Made by a program: the position numbers and the translations under genes
Notes under the pieces: generated by a model
Seen by the model: only the letters and a program-made list of their open reading frames with translations
Database searches by the model: none
What the model was told of the DNA's origin: nothing
Origin: Flavobacterium cerinum
Lineage (GTDB): Bacteria > Bacteroidota > Bacteroidia > Flavobacteriales > Flavobacteriaceae
Length of the DNA: 64,000 bases
Direction: 5' to 3'
Assembly: GCF_004028155.1 (NCBI RefSeq)
Contig: NZ_SBII01000016.1
Span: 17,593 to 81,592 of the forward strand
Shown: piece after piece, positions 23,851 to 31,131 of the stretch
Numbering within the stretch: position 1 is the first letter of the stretch
Layout of the letters: every line of letters begins with the position of its first letter

Positions 23851-24117
23851 ATGAAAAAAATATCAGAAAATATTAAACCTATACTGGCTCTTGTAATAGT
23901 GCTTTTGGGCTTCACATATTACTTTGTTAACCTGTTTAACCATACTAACCCAAACGATCAGATATTAATAGCAATCGTATCGCTAACCAGTAGTGTAGTG
24001 GCTTATTATTTTGGTGCGTCAACAGGTAACACAAAAAAAGATGAAACGATTAGCGATTTAGCAAAAAACAAAACCTTGATCGTAAGTGATATGGCAGAAG
24101 AAATAAAGAGAACGTAG
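23851..24117 (+). CDS. Holin-like membrane protein
   Basis: The 88-residue protein has two predicted spans, about 10-29 (I-L-A-L-V-I-V-L-L-G-F-T-Y-Y-F) and 38-58 (I-L-I-A-I-V-S-L-T-S-S-V-V-A-Y-Y-F-G-A), then a charged tail starting S-T-G-N-T-K-K-D-E. Small two-span proteins with this tail act as holins in many Bacteroidetes prophages, although it is separated from the endolysin gene. It is last in the rightward operon and followed by a terminator. Confidence 0.6.
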   Translation: MKKISENIKPILALVIVLLGFTYYFVNLFNHTNPNDQILIAIVSLTSSVVAYYFGASTGNTKKDETISDLAKNKTLIVSDMAEEIKRT

Positions 24118-24177
24118 TATCTCAATTACTATATAAAGATAGTGATTTACAATGATATACGCAAATAAATAGTATAG

Positions 24178-24205
24178 AAAAACCCTGTGAAATCAGGGTT
24201 TTTTT
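24178..24205 (+). terminator. Terminator of the rightward late operon
   Basis: The stem AAAAACCCTG (24178-24187) / CAGGGTTTTT (24194-24203) with loop TGAAAT is followed by T's. It also lies at the end of the convergent gene 24207-24506. Confidence 0.8.
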
Positions 24206-24206
24206 G

Positions 24207-24506
24207 TTATTTATCTCTAAATCCTACTCGTATAATGCCCTGTTCTTTGAAATGCTGAATATAAGATACATAAGGTATTTCTTTAGTGCGTTTTTCCCAT
24301 GTTTTGAAGTGCCAAGCTCGCCATTTCTCAGCCATCACATTGACATATATCTCACTGCAACTAAAGTCGTTTTTAATCCCTTTAGCGAATACACAGTTAA
24401 CCCGGTACTCTTGCAAAGGGTCGTAAGCTTGCACCGTTGTAGAGGTCGTAATTTGCAGGTGTTTGAATATACTTTCTGTCTTGTTGCGTGTGCTAAAATC
24501 AATCAT
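24207..24506 (-). CDS. Orphan phage protein of unknown function, 99 residues
   Basis: The protein is soluble and basic, with W-R-A-W-H-F-K-T-W near residue 63 and K-E-I-P-Y-V-S-Y-I-Q-H-F-K-E-Q-G near the C-terminus. No family is recognised. It is a lone leftward gene between two hairpins (24178-24205 and 24524-24548), at the prophage edge where accessory lysogeny genes often sit. A longer plus-strand frame over the same bases (24204-24521) has a less protein-like composition and no preceding signal. Confidence 0.5.
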   Translation of the reverse strand: MIDFSTRNKTESIFKHLQITTSTTVQAYDPLQEYRVNCVFAKGIKNDFSCSEIYVNVMAEKWRAWHFKTWEKRTKEIPYVSYIQHFKEQGIIRVGFRDK

Positions 24507-24523
24507 GCAGTAAAGATATAAAG

Positions 24524-24548
24524 AAGCCCACTCAATGAGCGGGCTTTT
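24524..24548. terminator. Hairpin at the prophage right edge
   Basis: Arms 24524-24533 and 24537-24546 (AAGCCCACTC / GAGCGGGCTT, one mismatch) are flanked by T-runs on the plus side. On the minus strand it lies in the leader of the 24207 gene, so it could be a terminator or attenuator. Confidence 0.5.
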
Positions 24549-24555
24549 AACATCG

Positions 24556-24572
24556 TTTAAACGGTGTTTAAA
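24556..24572. repeat. Two TTTAAA units 11 nt apart at the right edge
   Basis: TTTAAA at 24556-24561 and 24567-24572 is the last phased copy of the prophage motif and supports the end of the element lying to the right of it. Confidence 0.5.
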
Positions 24573-24662
24573 TGGTATTAAAAAATGACCTAAATTTGAA
24601 CGCCGGATTATAAACCATTGGGGTTAAAATTTGCCGTTTTGGTTTTGCCGATTATGGATACA
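24573..24662. other. Putative right terminus of the prophage
   Basis: Read inward on the minus strand from 24662 the sequence begins TGTATCCATAATCGGC. Mu-type elements begin 5'-TG, and Mu's left end starts TGTAT. CGGCAAAA and CGGCAAAT lie close together just inside (plus strand TTTGCCG at 24630-24636 and TTTTGCCG at 24643-24650), possible transposase sites. Beyond this point the sequence becomes markedly AT-rich. The end is inferred because the target duplication cannot be checked. Confidence 0.4.
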
Positions 24663-24895
24663 AGAAGATTCCTAAAAACAAATTAAGCTAATTTTTATGA
24701 TAAAATTAACAATCCAGGAAGTAATTTATGATCTCAACACTAACATAACTATTTTAAAATTAGCAGCAACTAATCACAACATTTCAAACAAATTTAAAAA
24801 ACTTATAATCAACTAATATTAAAACACTTATACCCTAAGGATTTATTTGCAACTATTCATACTGAAGTTACTAAAATAGCTTAGCGAAGGTTTCT
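24663..24895. other. AT-rich spacer between prophage and thiamine operon
   Basis: No supported gene is present. A 39-codon plus-strand frame at 24697-24816 is lysine/asparagine/isoleucine-rich and looks like chance coding in AT-rich DNA or the tail of a gene cut by prophage insertion. No convincing terminator was found after thiF. Confidence 0.5.
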
Positions 24896-25606
24896 TTAAA
24901 AGCTCAACTTCGTAAAATTTAGGTTTAACGTATCAATAAGTAGTATTTCGTTATGAAGTACTTTTAAACCAACAATAAGTTTTAGCACTTCATGCGCCAT
25001 CATGGTACCAATAATTCCCGGAAGTGTACCTAATACACCATTCAGGTTACAATTAGGTACATCGCCTGGATTAGGCGGTTCAGGAAAAATATCTCTTAGA
25101 TTTTTACTTCCATTATGATTAAATACCGCTATTTGACCTTCAAATTTAAGTATACTACCATAAACCAATGGTTTATTGATATTTACGCATGTATCATTAA
25201 CAAGATAACGTGTGGAAAAGTTATCACTGCCATCTATAATAACATCAAAATTTGTTACTATCGAGTTGCAGTTTTGAGCGTTTAATTCTTCATCAAAAAC
25301 AATATATTCAACTGCAGGATTTAATAATTCTAATGCTGATTTTGCCGATACCACTTTAGATTGTCCTATTTGCTGTTCATTATAAAGGATCTGCCTATGC
25401 AAATTATGTAGTTCTACAACATCAAAATCAATTACCCCTATAGTACCTATACCCACTGCCGAAAGGTATTGCAGGACCGGACAGCCAAGACCCCCGGCGC
25501 CTATAACCAAAACCTTGGCATTCACTATTTTTTCCTGTCCTTCTTCTCCAATTTCAGGGAGCATCATCTGTCGGTTATATCGTAAAAAGTTATCTATAGA
25601 AATCAT
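24896..25606 (-). CDS. thiF: ThiF/MoeB-type sulfur-carrier adenylyltransferase
   Basis: The 236-residue E1-like enzyme adenylates the C-terminal Gly-Gly of ThiS for sulfur transfer in thiazole synthesis. The nucleotide-binding loop G-A-G-G-L-G-C lies near residue 37-43, followed by D-F-D-V-V-E-L-H-N-L-H-R-Q (adenylation Arg and Asp). N-L-N-G-V-L-G-T-L-P-G comes near 185-195, preceded by the likely catalytic cysteine in V-P-N-C. The paired C-x-x-C zinc ligands of E. coli ThiF are absent. It is the last gene of the thi operon, 11 nt after thiH. Confidence 0.88.
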   Translation of the reverse strand: MISIDNFLRYNRQMMLPEIGEEGQEKIVNAKVLVIGAGGLGCPVLQYLSAVGIGTIGVIDFDVVELHNLHRQILYNEQQIGQSKVVSAKSALELLNPAVEYIVFDEELNAQNCNSIVTNFDVIIDGSDNFSTRYLVNDTCVNINKPLVYGSILKFEGQIAVFNHNGSKNLRDIFPEPPNPGDVPNCNLNGVLGTLPGIIGTMMAHEVLKLIVGLKVLHNEILLIDTLNLNFTKLSF

Positions 25607-25617
25607 ATGTAGTTATA

Positions 25618-26736
25618 TTAAGATGAAGTATATATTTTATCCCAATCTTTCCAAACCGGTTCATAACCAGCTTCAGAAATTACATTTGCAACTTGCTGTG
25701 CGGAACGTTCATCACTCGTTTCAAACTGCTCTAAAGACTGAGTGTCTACTACATAACCACCGGGATTTGTTTTAGAGCCTGCACTCATACTTGTTGCACC
25801 AAGCGAAATTATATTATCCCTGAATTTTTCATTTTCGCGTGTAGAAATAGAAATTTCAAGATCTTCGTTCCATAAACGGTAAGCACAAATAAGCTGTACC
25901 ATGTCCTTATCATCCATAATAAAATTTGGTTCTATAATTCCCTCAGCAGGACGCAGTCGCGGAAATGAAACAGAATATTTACTCTGCCAGTATTGCTTTT
26001 GTAAATAATCAAGATGGAGTGCATTAAAAAAACTATCAGTACGCCAGTCTTCCAATCCTAACAAGACGCCCAGACCTATTTTATGAATACCGGCTTTACC
26101 TACTCTATCAGGCGTTTCGAGTCTAAAATCAAAATTTGATTTTTTCCCTTTCGGATGATACTGCTTATAAACATCTCTATGATATGTTTCCTGATATACA
26201 AGTACCGAATATACACCGGTTTTATGGAGGTTTACATATTCCTCTACACTAAGAGGCTGAACTTCAATAGAAATATTAGCAAATTTATCTTTTATCAGAT
26301 GTATAGCATTCAAAAAATAATTAATATTTACAATCTGATTTGCTTCTCCTGTAACCAATAAAACATGATCGAAACCTGCCGATTTTATAGCTTCAGTTTC
26401 TTTTACTATTTCACTATCTGTCAGTGTTTTTCTTTTCAATTTATTGTCCAGACTAAAACCACAATAGGTACAAATGTTTTGGCATTCATTGCTAAGATAC
26501 ATGGGTGCATACATTTGTATGGTTTTACCAAAACGCTTTTGTGTAATGGCTCTGCTCATCCTTGCCATCTGTTCCAGGTATGGCAAAGCCGCCGGAGAAA
26601 TGAGTGTCAGAAAATCTTCTATATCACGCTTAGGCCTGGCAAGGGAACACTCAACTTCGTGAGATGTAATAGCAAGTATTTTAGATTGAATGGTATCCCA
26701 ATCATATTTTTCGAAAACATCTTTAAACGTAGTCAT
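25618..26736 (-). CDS. thiH: 2-iminoacetate synthase ThiH (radical SAM)
   Basis: The 372-residue radical SAM enzyme cleaves tyrosine to dehydroglycine and p-cresol for the thiazole ring. The cluster motif C-x3-C-x2-C is E-C-Q-N-I-C-T-Y-C-G-F near residues 88-98, with the preceding Y-L-S-N. Other family stretches are V-Y-Q-E-T-Y (near 180), S-F-P-R-L-R-P (near 255) and the C-terminal M-S-A-G-S-K-T-N-P-G-G-Y. It follows thiG by 11 nt. Full length. Confidence 0.93.
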   Translation of the reverse strand: MTTFKDVFEKYDWDTIQSKILAITSHEVECSLARPKRDIEDFLTLISPAALPYLEQMARMSRAITQKRFGKTIQMYAPMYLSNECQNICTYCGFSLDNKLKRKTLTDSEIVKETEAIKSAGFDHVLLVTGEANQIVNINYFLNAIHLIKDKFANISIEVQPLSVEEYVNLHKTGVYSVLVYQETYHRDVYKQYHPKGKKSNFDFRLETPDRVGKAGIHKIGLGVLLGLEDWRTDSFFNALHLDYLQKQYWQSKYSVSFPRLRPAEGIIEPNFIMDDKDMVQLICAYRLWNEDLEISISTRENEKFRDNIISLGATSMSAGSKTNPGGYVVDTQSLEQFETSDERSAQQVANVISEAGYEPVWKDWDKIYTSS

Positions 26737-26747
26737 TGCTTTTTGTA

Positions 26748-27518
26748 TTAATCATATAAAAATGAGGTAAGTGGGCTTGATGCAGCAGCACTTGTTAAAG
26801 TTCCTGCAAGCTTAGCTTCAAAAGCCTTTCGCCCGGCAATAACGGCTTCTTTAAAAGCTTCAGCCATTAATTTTGGATTACCTGCTACTGCAATAGCTGT
26901 ATTTACAAGAACTGCATCTGCTCCCATCTCCATTGCCATTGCTGCATGAGAAGGCGCTCCAATGCCGGCATCTACAATTACAGGAACCCTACTCTGTTCA
27001 ATAATTATTTCCAAAAAATCAACTGTCTTAAGACCTTTGTTAGTACCAATAGGAGAACCTAAAGGCATTACTGCCGAAGTACCTGCATCTTCAAGGCGTT
27101 TACAAAGAACAGGATCAGCATGTATATAAGGTAATATAATAAAGCCTTGCTTAGCAAGTTCTTCCGTTGCTTTAAGTGTTTCAATAGCATCTGGCATAAG
27201 GTATTTAGGATCCGGATGTATCTCCAGTTTAAGCCAATTGGTTTCTAGTGCTTCACGAGCCAGCTGGGCCGCAAAAACCGCCTCTTTTGCGTTTCGTGCT
27301 CCCGATGTATTGGGTAGTAAATTTATATGACTATGCTGTAAATAAGACAGGAGTGAATCGGTATCTGTTTCCATATCAATACGTTTAAGCGCTACAGTTA
27401 CAAGTTCACTTTTGGAAGCAAGTACAGCTTCTTCCATTTGTCTTCCTGAACCAAATTTTCCAGTACCTAAAAATAAACGGGATTGAAATGTTTTATCTCC
27501 AATGATTAATGGCTGCAT
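26748..27518 (-). CDS. thiG: Thiazole synthase ThiG
   Basis: The 256-residue (beta/alpha)8 enzyme condenses DXP, dehydroglycine and ThiS thiocarboxylate. It starts with the typical S-R-L-F-L-G-T-G-K-F and has the Schiff-base lysine in N-W-L-K-L-E-I-H-P-D (about residue 97). V-M-P-L-G-S-P-I-G-T-N-K-G-L lies near 150, and V-I-V-D-A-G-I-G-A-P-S-H-A-A and V-L-V-N-T-A-I-A form the phosphate-binding end. It overlaps thiE by 13 nt. Confidence 0.94.
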   Translation of the reverse strand: MQPLIIGDKTFQSRLFLGTGKFGSGRQMEEAVLASKSELVTVALKRIDMETDTDSLLSYLQHSHINLLPNTSGARNAKEAVFAAQLAREALETNWLKLEIHPDPKYLMPDAIETLKATEELAKQGFIILPYIHADPVLCKRLEDAGTSAVMPLGSPIGTNKGLKTVDFLEIIIEQSRVPVIVDAGIGAPSHAAMAMEMGADAVLVNTAIAVAGNPKLMAEAFKEAVIAGRKAFEAKLAGTLTSAAASSPLTSFLYD

Positions 27519-28132
27519 AATGTATATAATTCGTTAAATAGTTGTTTTTTTTGTGAATGACGGGTTATAAGTCCAGACAATGCTACTCCATAAATACCGG
27601 TTTGTAAAATAGTACCGATATCCTCCTGTTCAATTCCACCAATAGCAAATACCGGAATTGTTACTTGCAGTTCATTTAATTGTGAAATGATTACTTTATA
27701 CCCTTCCAGCCCTACAATAGGACTCAATTTTTCTTTTGTAGTTGTAAACTGAAAAGGTCCAAGGCCTACATAATCACATTGTTCTGTATGTCTTTGCAAT
27801 ACATCTTTAAGGGTATTTGCAGTTCCTCCAATAATTTTATCATTCCCAATAATAACACGGGCTACTGCAACTGGCATATCATTTAAACCTAAATGCACAC
27901 CATCTGCATCTACTTCTTTTACTATTTCAGGGTGGTCATTTATTATGAGTCTGCAATTATAATTGTCTATAATTTTCCTGACGGACAATGCCAGCTGCAG
28001 TACTTCACCTTTAGAACCGTTTTTATATCTCAGTTGTAACCATTCACAGCCAGCATCCAAAACTTGTTCTATATTTAAAAGCTGTTCATCAATAGAGCTG
28101 CCCTGAGAAATATATTGTATTTTATTATACAT
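27506..28132 (-). CDS. thiE: Thiamine-phosphate synthase ThiE
   Basis: The 208-residue TIM-barrel protein couples HMP-PP and the thiazole phosphate. Visible are W-L-Q-L-R-Y-K (the family's usual Q-L-R-E-K with Tyr for Glu), L-I-I-N-D-H, the signature D-A-D-G-V-H-L-G near residue 76, D-Y-V-G-L-G-P-F-Q-F-T-T-T-K near 120, and F-A-I-G-G-I. The Y substitution is common enough not to argue against activity. It overlaps the following ThiE-like gene by 8 nt. Confidence 0.88.
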   Translation of the reverse strand: MYNKIQYISQGSSIDEQLLNIEQVLDAGCEWLQLRYKNGSKGEVLQLALSVRKIIDNYNCRLIINDHPEIVKEVDADGVHLGLNDMPVAVARVIIGNDKIIGGTANTLKDVLQRHTEQCDYVGLGPFQFTTTKEKLSPIVGLEGYKVIISQLNELQVTIPVFAIGGIEQEDIGTILQTGIYGVALSGLITRHSQKKQLFNELYTLCSH

Positions 28133-28727
28133 AATTTGTAATAGCCCGAAAGCATTTTTTAAATTCTTCTAGCGGATATTTGGCATTCCAAATACACCCC
28201 AGTACAGCTACATCATCAAAACCTGATTTTACAGTATCAATGCAGTTTTCATGGGTTATACCTCCTAAAGCAATAAGCCTGGTAGTGAAATTTGTACGCC
28301 GTTCAACAGAAGCAAGAATATCATGACCGGCTTTATAACCTTGTTTAGATATGCTCTCGTAAACCGGACTCAAAAAGGCATATTCAAAGATTCCTGAAAG
28401 TCTATTAAAATCTTCTATACTATGTATTGAGGTTGAAAATACCATGCCTGCTTTCTCTGTTAACTTATTAGTATCATCATAAAAAGCGGATCTGTTTTTT
28501 TCGGTTATATGAAGCATAGTTATATCGTAATCATCTGTAATTTCATAATACTGATGTAGCACCAACTTAGAATAATACTCTTTATCAATACTATTTACAA
28601 ACTGAATAAATTCTAACCTTGATAGCTCAGGTTTTCTTATATGCAGTAGCTCCATACCTTCATCAAAAAGCTTATGGATTATAGAAACTTCATTAGCTAT
28701 TGCACCCGGATTTGTTATAATGATCAT
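28125..28727 (-). CDS. ThiE/TenI-like paralogue
   Basis: The 200-residue protein has the ThiE/TenI barrel (L-L-H-I-R-K-P, F-S-T-S-I-H-S, Y-A-F-L-S-P-V-Y-E-S-I-S-K-Q-G-Y and A-L-G-G-I) but lacks the D-G-V-H-L-G signature, reading M-L-H-I-T-E-K instead. TenI-type proteins aromatise the thiazole tautomer rather than make thiamine phosphate, which would fit beside a true ThiE. It is called only to the superfamily level. It lies between thiC (6 nt) and thiE (8-nt overlap). Confidence 0.8.
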   Translation of the reverse strand: MIIITNPGAIANEVSIIHKLFDEGMELLHIRKPELSRLEFIQFVNSIDKEYYSKLVLHQYYEITDDYDITMLHITEKNRSAFYDDTNKLTEKAGMVFSTSIHSIEDFNRLSGIFEYAFLSPVYESISKQGYKAGHDILASVERRTNFTTRLIALGGITHENCIDTVKSGFDDVAVLGCIWNAKYPLEEFKKCFRAITNYV

Positions 28728-28733
28728 TACTTC

Positions 28734-30554
28734 TTACAAATAAATTTCTTTTCCACTTTCTACAAATTCCTCCGATTTATCTTTCATTCCTTTTTCAGCT
28801 ACATCCCTTATTTCCTGCGATATTTTCATAGAACAGAATTTTGGACCGCACATAGAACAAAAATGCGCAACCTTCGCTCCATCTGCCGGTAAGGTTTCAT
28901 CATGAAACTCACGTGCAGTGTCAGGGTCTAATGCCAAGTTAAACTGATCTTCCCATCTAAATTCGAAACGAGCTTTACTCAATGCATTATCGCGGTACTG
29001 TGCACCGGGATGCCCCTTAGCTAAATCAGCAGCATGTGCAGCGATCTTATAGGTAATAACTCCATCTTTTACGTCTTTTTTGTTGGGTAATCCTAAATGC
29101 TCTTTTGGTGTAACATAACACAACATCGCTGTACCATACCATCCAATCATAGCAGCACCAATAGCTGATGTTATATGATCATATCCCGGAGCGATATCCG
29201 TTGTTAAAGGACCTAATGTATAAAAAGGAGCTTCGCCACAATGTGCAAGCTGCTTATCCATATTCTCTTTTATCATATGCATTGGTACATGTCCAGGTCC
29301 TTCTATAAATACCTGGACATCATGTTTCCATGCAATTTTTGTGAGTTCGCCCAGCGTTTCCAATTCTGCAAACTGGGCTGCATCATTTGCATCGGCTATT
29401 GATCCCGGGCGCAAGCCATCCCCTAAAGAAAATGCAACATCATAAGCTTTCATGATTTCGCATATCTCTTCAAAATGAGTATATAAAAAATTTTCTTTAT
29501 GATGAAACAGACACCATTTTGCCATGATTGATCCTCCTCTTGATACTATACCAGTAACACGATTTGCTGTAAGATGGATAAATCGTAACAGTACCCCTGC
29601 ATGAATCGTAAAATAAGATACACCCTGTTCTGCCTGTTCGATAAGTGTATCCCTGAATATTTCCCATGTAAGATCTTCGGCAATACCTTTAACTTTTTCT
29701 AATGCCTGATAGATAGGGACGGTACCTATAGGCACTGGTGAATTACGAATAATCCATTCTCTGGTTTCGTGAATATTTTTTCCGGTAGAAAGATCCATAA
29801 TAGTATCTGCACCCCAACGGCATGCCCATACTGCTTTTTCTACCTCTTCTTCAATACTGGATGTTACAGCACTATTACCAATATTAGCATTGATTTTAAC
29901 CAAAAAATTACGCCCTACAATCATAGGTTCGCTTTCAGGATGATTAATATTATTAGGTATTATAGCACGTCCCGAAGCAACTTCACTACGTACAAATTCA
30001 GGAGTTATTTTGTGTTTAGGTGTATTTGCACCAAAACTATTACCGGGATGCTGGCTGCTTATCGATCTACTATTTTGTTGAAACTCTTCCAGGCGTTGGT
30101 TTTCCCTTATGGCAATGTATTCCATTTCGGGTGTTATGATTCCATTTTTTGCGTAATATAGCTGTGTAACATTTGCTCCGGCTTTTGCCCGCATTGGTTT
30201 ATGCAGATACTCAAACCGTAAATGATCCAGCTTATCGTCATTTAAACGTTTCTTGCCATAATCAGAAGATATTTCTTTTAGCTCTTCTACATCATCACGA
30301 TCCTTTATCCATTGTTCGCGAAGGCGTGGAAGCCCTTTCCTAATATCAATATCTATAGTAACATCTGTATATGAACCGGAAGTGTCATATACCGTTACAG
30401 GAGAATTTTTCTCAATATTCCCGTTTGTAAGCTTAGTATCACTAAGTGATATTTCACGCATTGCCACTTTGATTGGATACAGTTCCCCTTCAACATATAT
30501 CTTTTTAGAGTTGGGAAATGGCGCACGTGATATTTGATGTTCTTTATTTTCCAT
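28734..30554 (-). CDS. thiC: Phosphomethylpyrimidine synthase ThiC
   Basis: The 606-residue radical SAM-like enzyme rearranges AIR to HMP-phosphate. The ATG at 30554 (M-E-N-K-E-H-Q-I) is chosen; an upstream ATG at 30656 would add 34 non-conserved residues and run into thiS. Typical regions are P-M-R-A-K-A-G-A-N-V-T-Q-L-Y-Y-A, D-T-I-M-D-L-S-T-G, G-D-G-L-R-P-G-S-I-A-D-A and E-G-P-G-H-V-P-M. The C-terminal 4Fe-4S site is C-S-M-C-G-P-K-F-C-S-M. It starts 36 nt after thiS. Confidence 0.95.
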   Translation of the reverse strand: MENKEHQISRAPFPNSKKIYVEGELYPIKVAMREISLSDTKLTNGNIEKNSPVTVYDTSGSYTDVTIDIDIRKGLPRLREQWIKDRDDVEELKEISSDYGKKRLNDDKLDHLRFEYLHKPMRAKAGANVTQLYYAKNGIITPEMEYIAIRENQRLEEFQQNSRSISSQHPGNSFGANTPKHKITPEFVRSEVASGRAIIPNNINHPESEPMIVGRNFLVKINANIGNSAVTSSIEEEVEKAVWACRWGADTIMDLSTGKNIHETREWIIRNSPVPIGTVPIYQALEKVKGIAEDLTWEIFRDTLIEQAEQGVSYFTIHAGVLLRFIHLTANRVTGIVSRGGSIMAKWCLFHHKENFLYTHFEEICEIMKAYDVAFSLGDGLRPGSIADANDAAQFAELETLGELTKIAWKHDVQVFIEGPGHVPMHMIKENMDKQLAHCGEAPFYTLGPLTTDIAPGYDHITSAIGAAMIGWYGTAMLCYVTPKEHLGLPNKKDVKDGVITYKIAAHAADLAKGHPGAQYRDNALSKARFEFRWEDQFNLALDPDTAREFHDETLPADGAKVAHFCSMCGPKFCSMKISQEIRDVAEKGMKDKSEEFVESGKEIYL

Positions 30555-30589
30555 TGTATAATGTGTAGTTAGTATTAAGCAATAGTAGT

Positions 30590-30796
30590 TTAGCCGCCTT
30601 GAGTGGCAGAAATAATAAGAATTTGATGAGTTCGATTGAGAAGATAAGAACCCCAATCAGATTTTGGGATTACACAGTTATTAATAGCCACTGCAATGCC
30701 TTTTTGCTTTTCAGGAATTTCTATATCAAGCAACTGCTGTATAGTAATTTCTTCTTCAAAAAAATGTTTTCTCTGATTGTTTAAAAGTAGTTCCAT
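30590..30796 (-). CDS. thiS: Sulfur carrier protein ThiS
   Basis: The 68-residue ubiquitin-like carrier ends in the required Gly-Gly (A-T-Q-G-G). I-A-V-A-I-N-N-C-V-I-P-K-S-D-W near the middle is the family's conserved loop. ThiF adenylates it and the thiocarboxylate feeds ThiG. It is first in the operon, about 75 nt after the riboswitch, so its translation or transcription is the direct target of TPP control. Confidence 0.93.
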   Translation of the reverse strand: MELLLNNQRKHFFEEEITIQQLLDIEIPEKQKGIAVAINNCVIPKSDWGSYLLNRTHQILIISATQGG

Positions 30797-30870
30797 TCCA
30801 ATAATATATTTATATATACTTTAGGAATGGCAACAAAAGTACGCAATGGTACAATGAAGTCATTTTACTT

Positions 30871-30958
30871 TTCCCTACGGCAGTATGAACTGCGTCAGGT
30901 TCAGAGGGTAAAATCTCAGCCTACATATTGCATATTGTAGACACCCCTAAAGTGTGAG
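30871..30958 (-). promoter_or_regulatory. TPP riboswitch (THI box)
   Basis: The minus strand carries the conserved THI-element order: ACTTTAGGGGTG, then GGCTGAGA, then ACCCTCTGAACCTGA, then a short arm and CGTAGGGA. It lies just ahead of thiS and after a good promoter. No strong terminator hairpin with U-run was found between it and thiS, so control by translation initiation, as is frequent in Bacteroidetes, is a reasonable inference. Confidence 0.93.
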
Positions 30959-30959
30959 A

Positions 30960-30967
30960 CAAATGTA
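30960..30967 (-). promoter_or_regulatory. -7 box of the thiamine operon promoter
   Basis: TACATTTG on the minus strand matches TAnnTTTG and puts the start near 30,954, at the first stem of the riboswitch. The -33 element is less clear: a TTTTG lies only 14 nt upstream. Confidence 0.5.
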
Positions 30968-31070
30968 TGCTTTTTTAGTTGCAAAATGACTTTCCTTAAA
31001 AAATTTAAATAGTACTACAAAGTTTTCTTATAATTATAAGCAACAAGTAAACTAAGATGATTTAAAATGA

Positions 31071-31105
31071 AAAAGCCTTCAGAATCAATGATTCTAAAGG
31101 CTTTT
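31071..31105 (-). terminator. Terminator of the RND efflux operon
   Basis: Arms 31071-31085 and 31091-31105 pair as AAAAGCCTT-x-AGAAT / ATTCT-x-AAGGCTTTT, 26 nt after the outer-membrane factor gene. The stem is A/T-flanked on both sides, so it can also act on the plus strand. Confidence 0.8.
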
Positions 31106-31131
31106 ATTGAACTATTTATTTTATAATTTCA

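Larger units (their letters stand above)
1..24662. mobile_element. Right-hand part of a Mu-like prophage
   Basis: The genes match the Mu virion module: gp28-type terminase, DUF935 portal (gp29), MuF head protein (gp30), gpG, protease/scaffold (gpI), gp36 (DUF1320), DUF2586-type sheath, tube, hub, gp45-48-like baseplate proteins and fibres. The stretch is richer in G+C than the thiamine operon that follows. Transposase and early genes must lie to the left, outside the window. The right end is proposed at 24,662, where a TGTA-type terminus can be read inward. That end is an inference, because the left end and target duplication cannot be seen. Confidence 0.88.

Noticed and set aside
24204..24521. 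Plus-strand frame of 105 codons over the orphan gene
   Set aside because: It lies directly on and after a terminator and its composition is less protein-like than the minus-strand frame.
24697..24816. 39-codon plus-strand frame between prophage and thiF
   Set aside because: Low-complexity AT-rich codons, no neighbour or motif; kept only as a note on the spacer.
30555..30656. Longer ThiC beginning at 30656
   Set aside because: The added residues overlap thiS and do not resemble ThiC N-termini.
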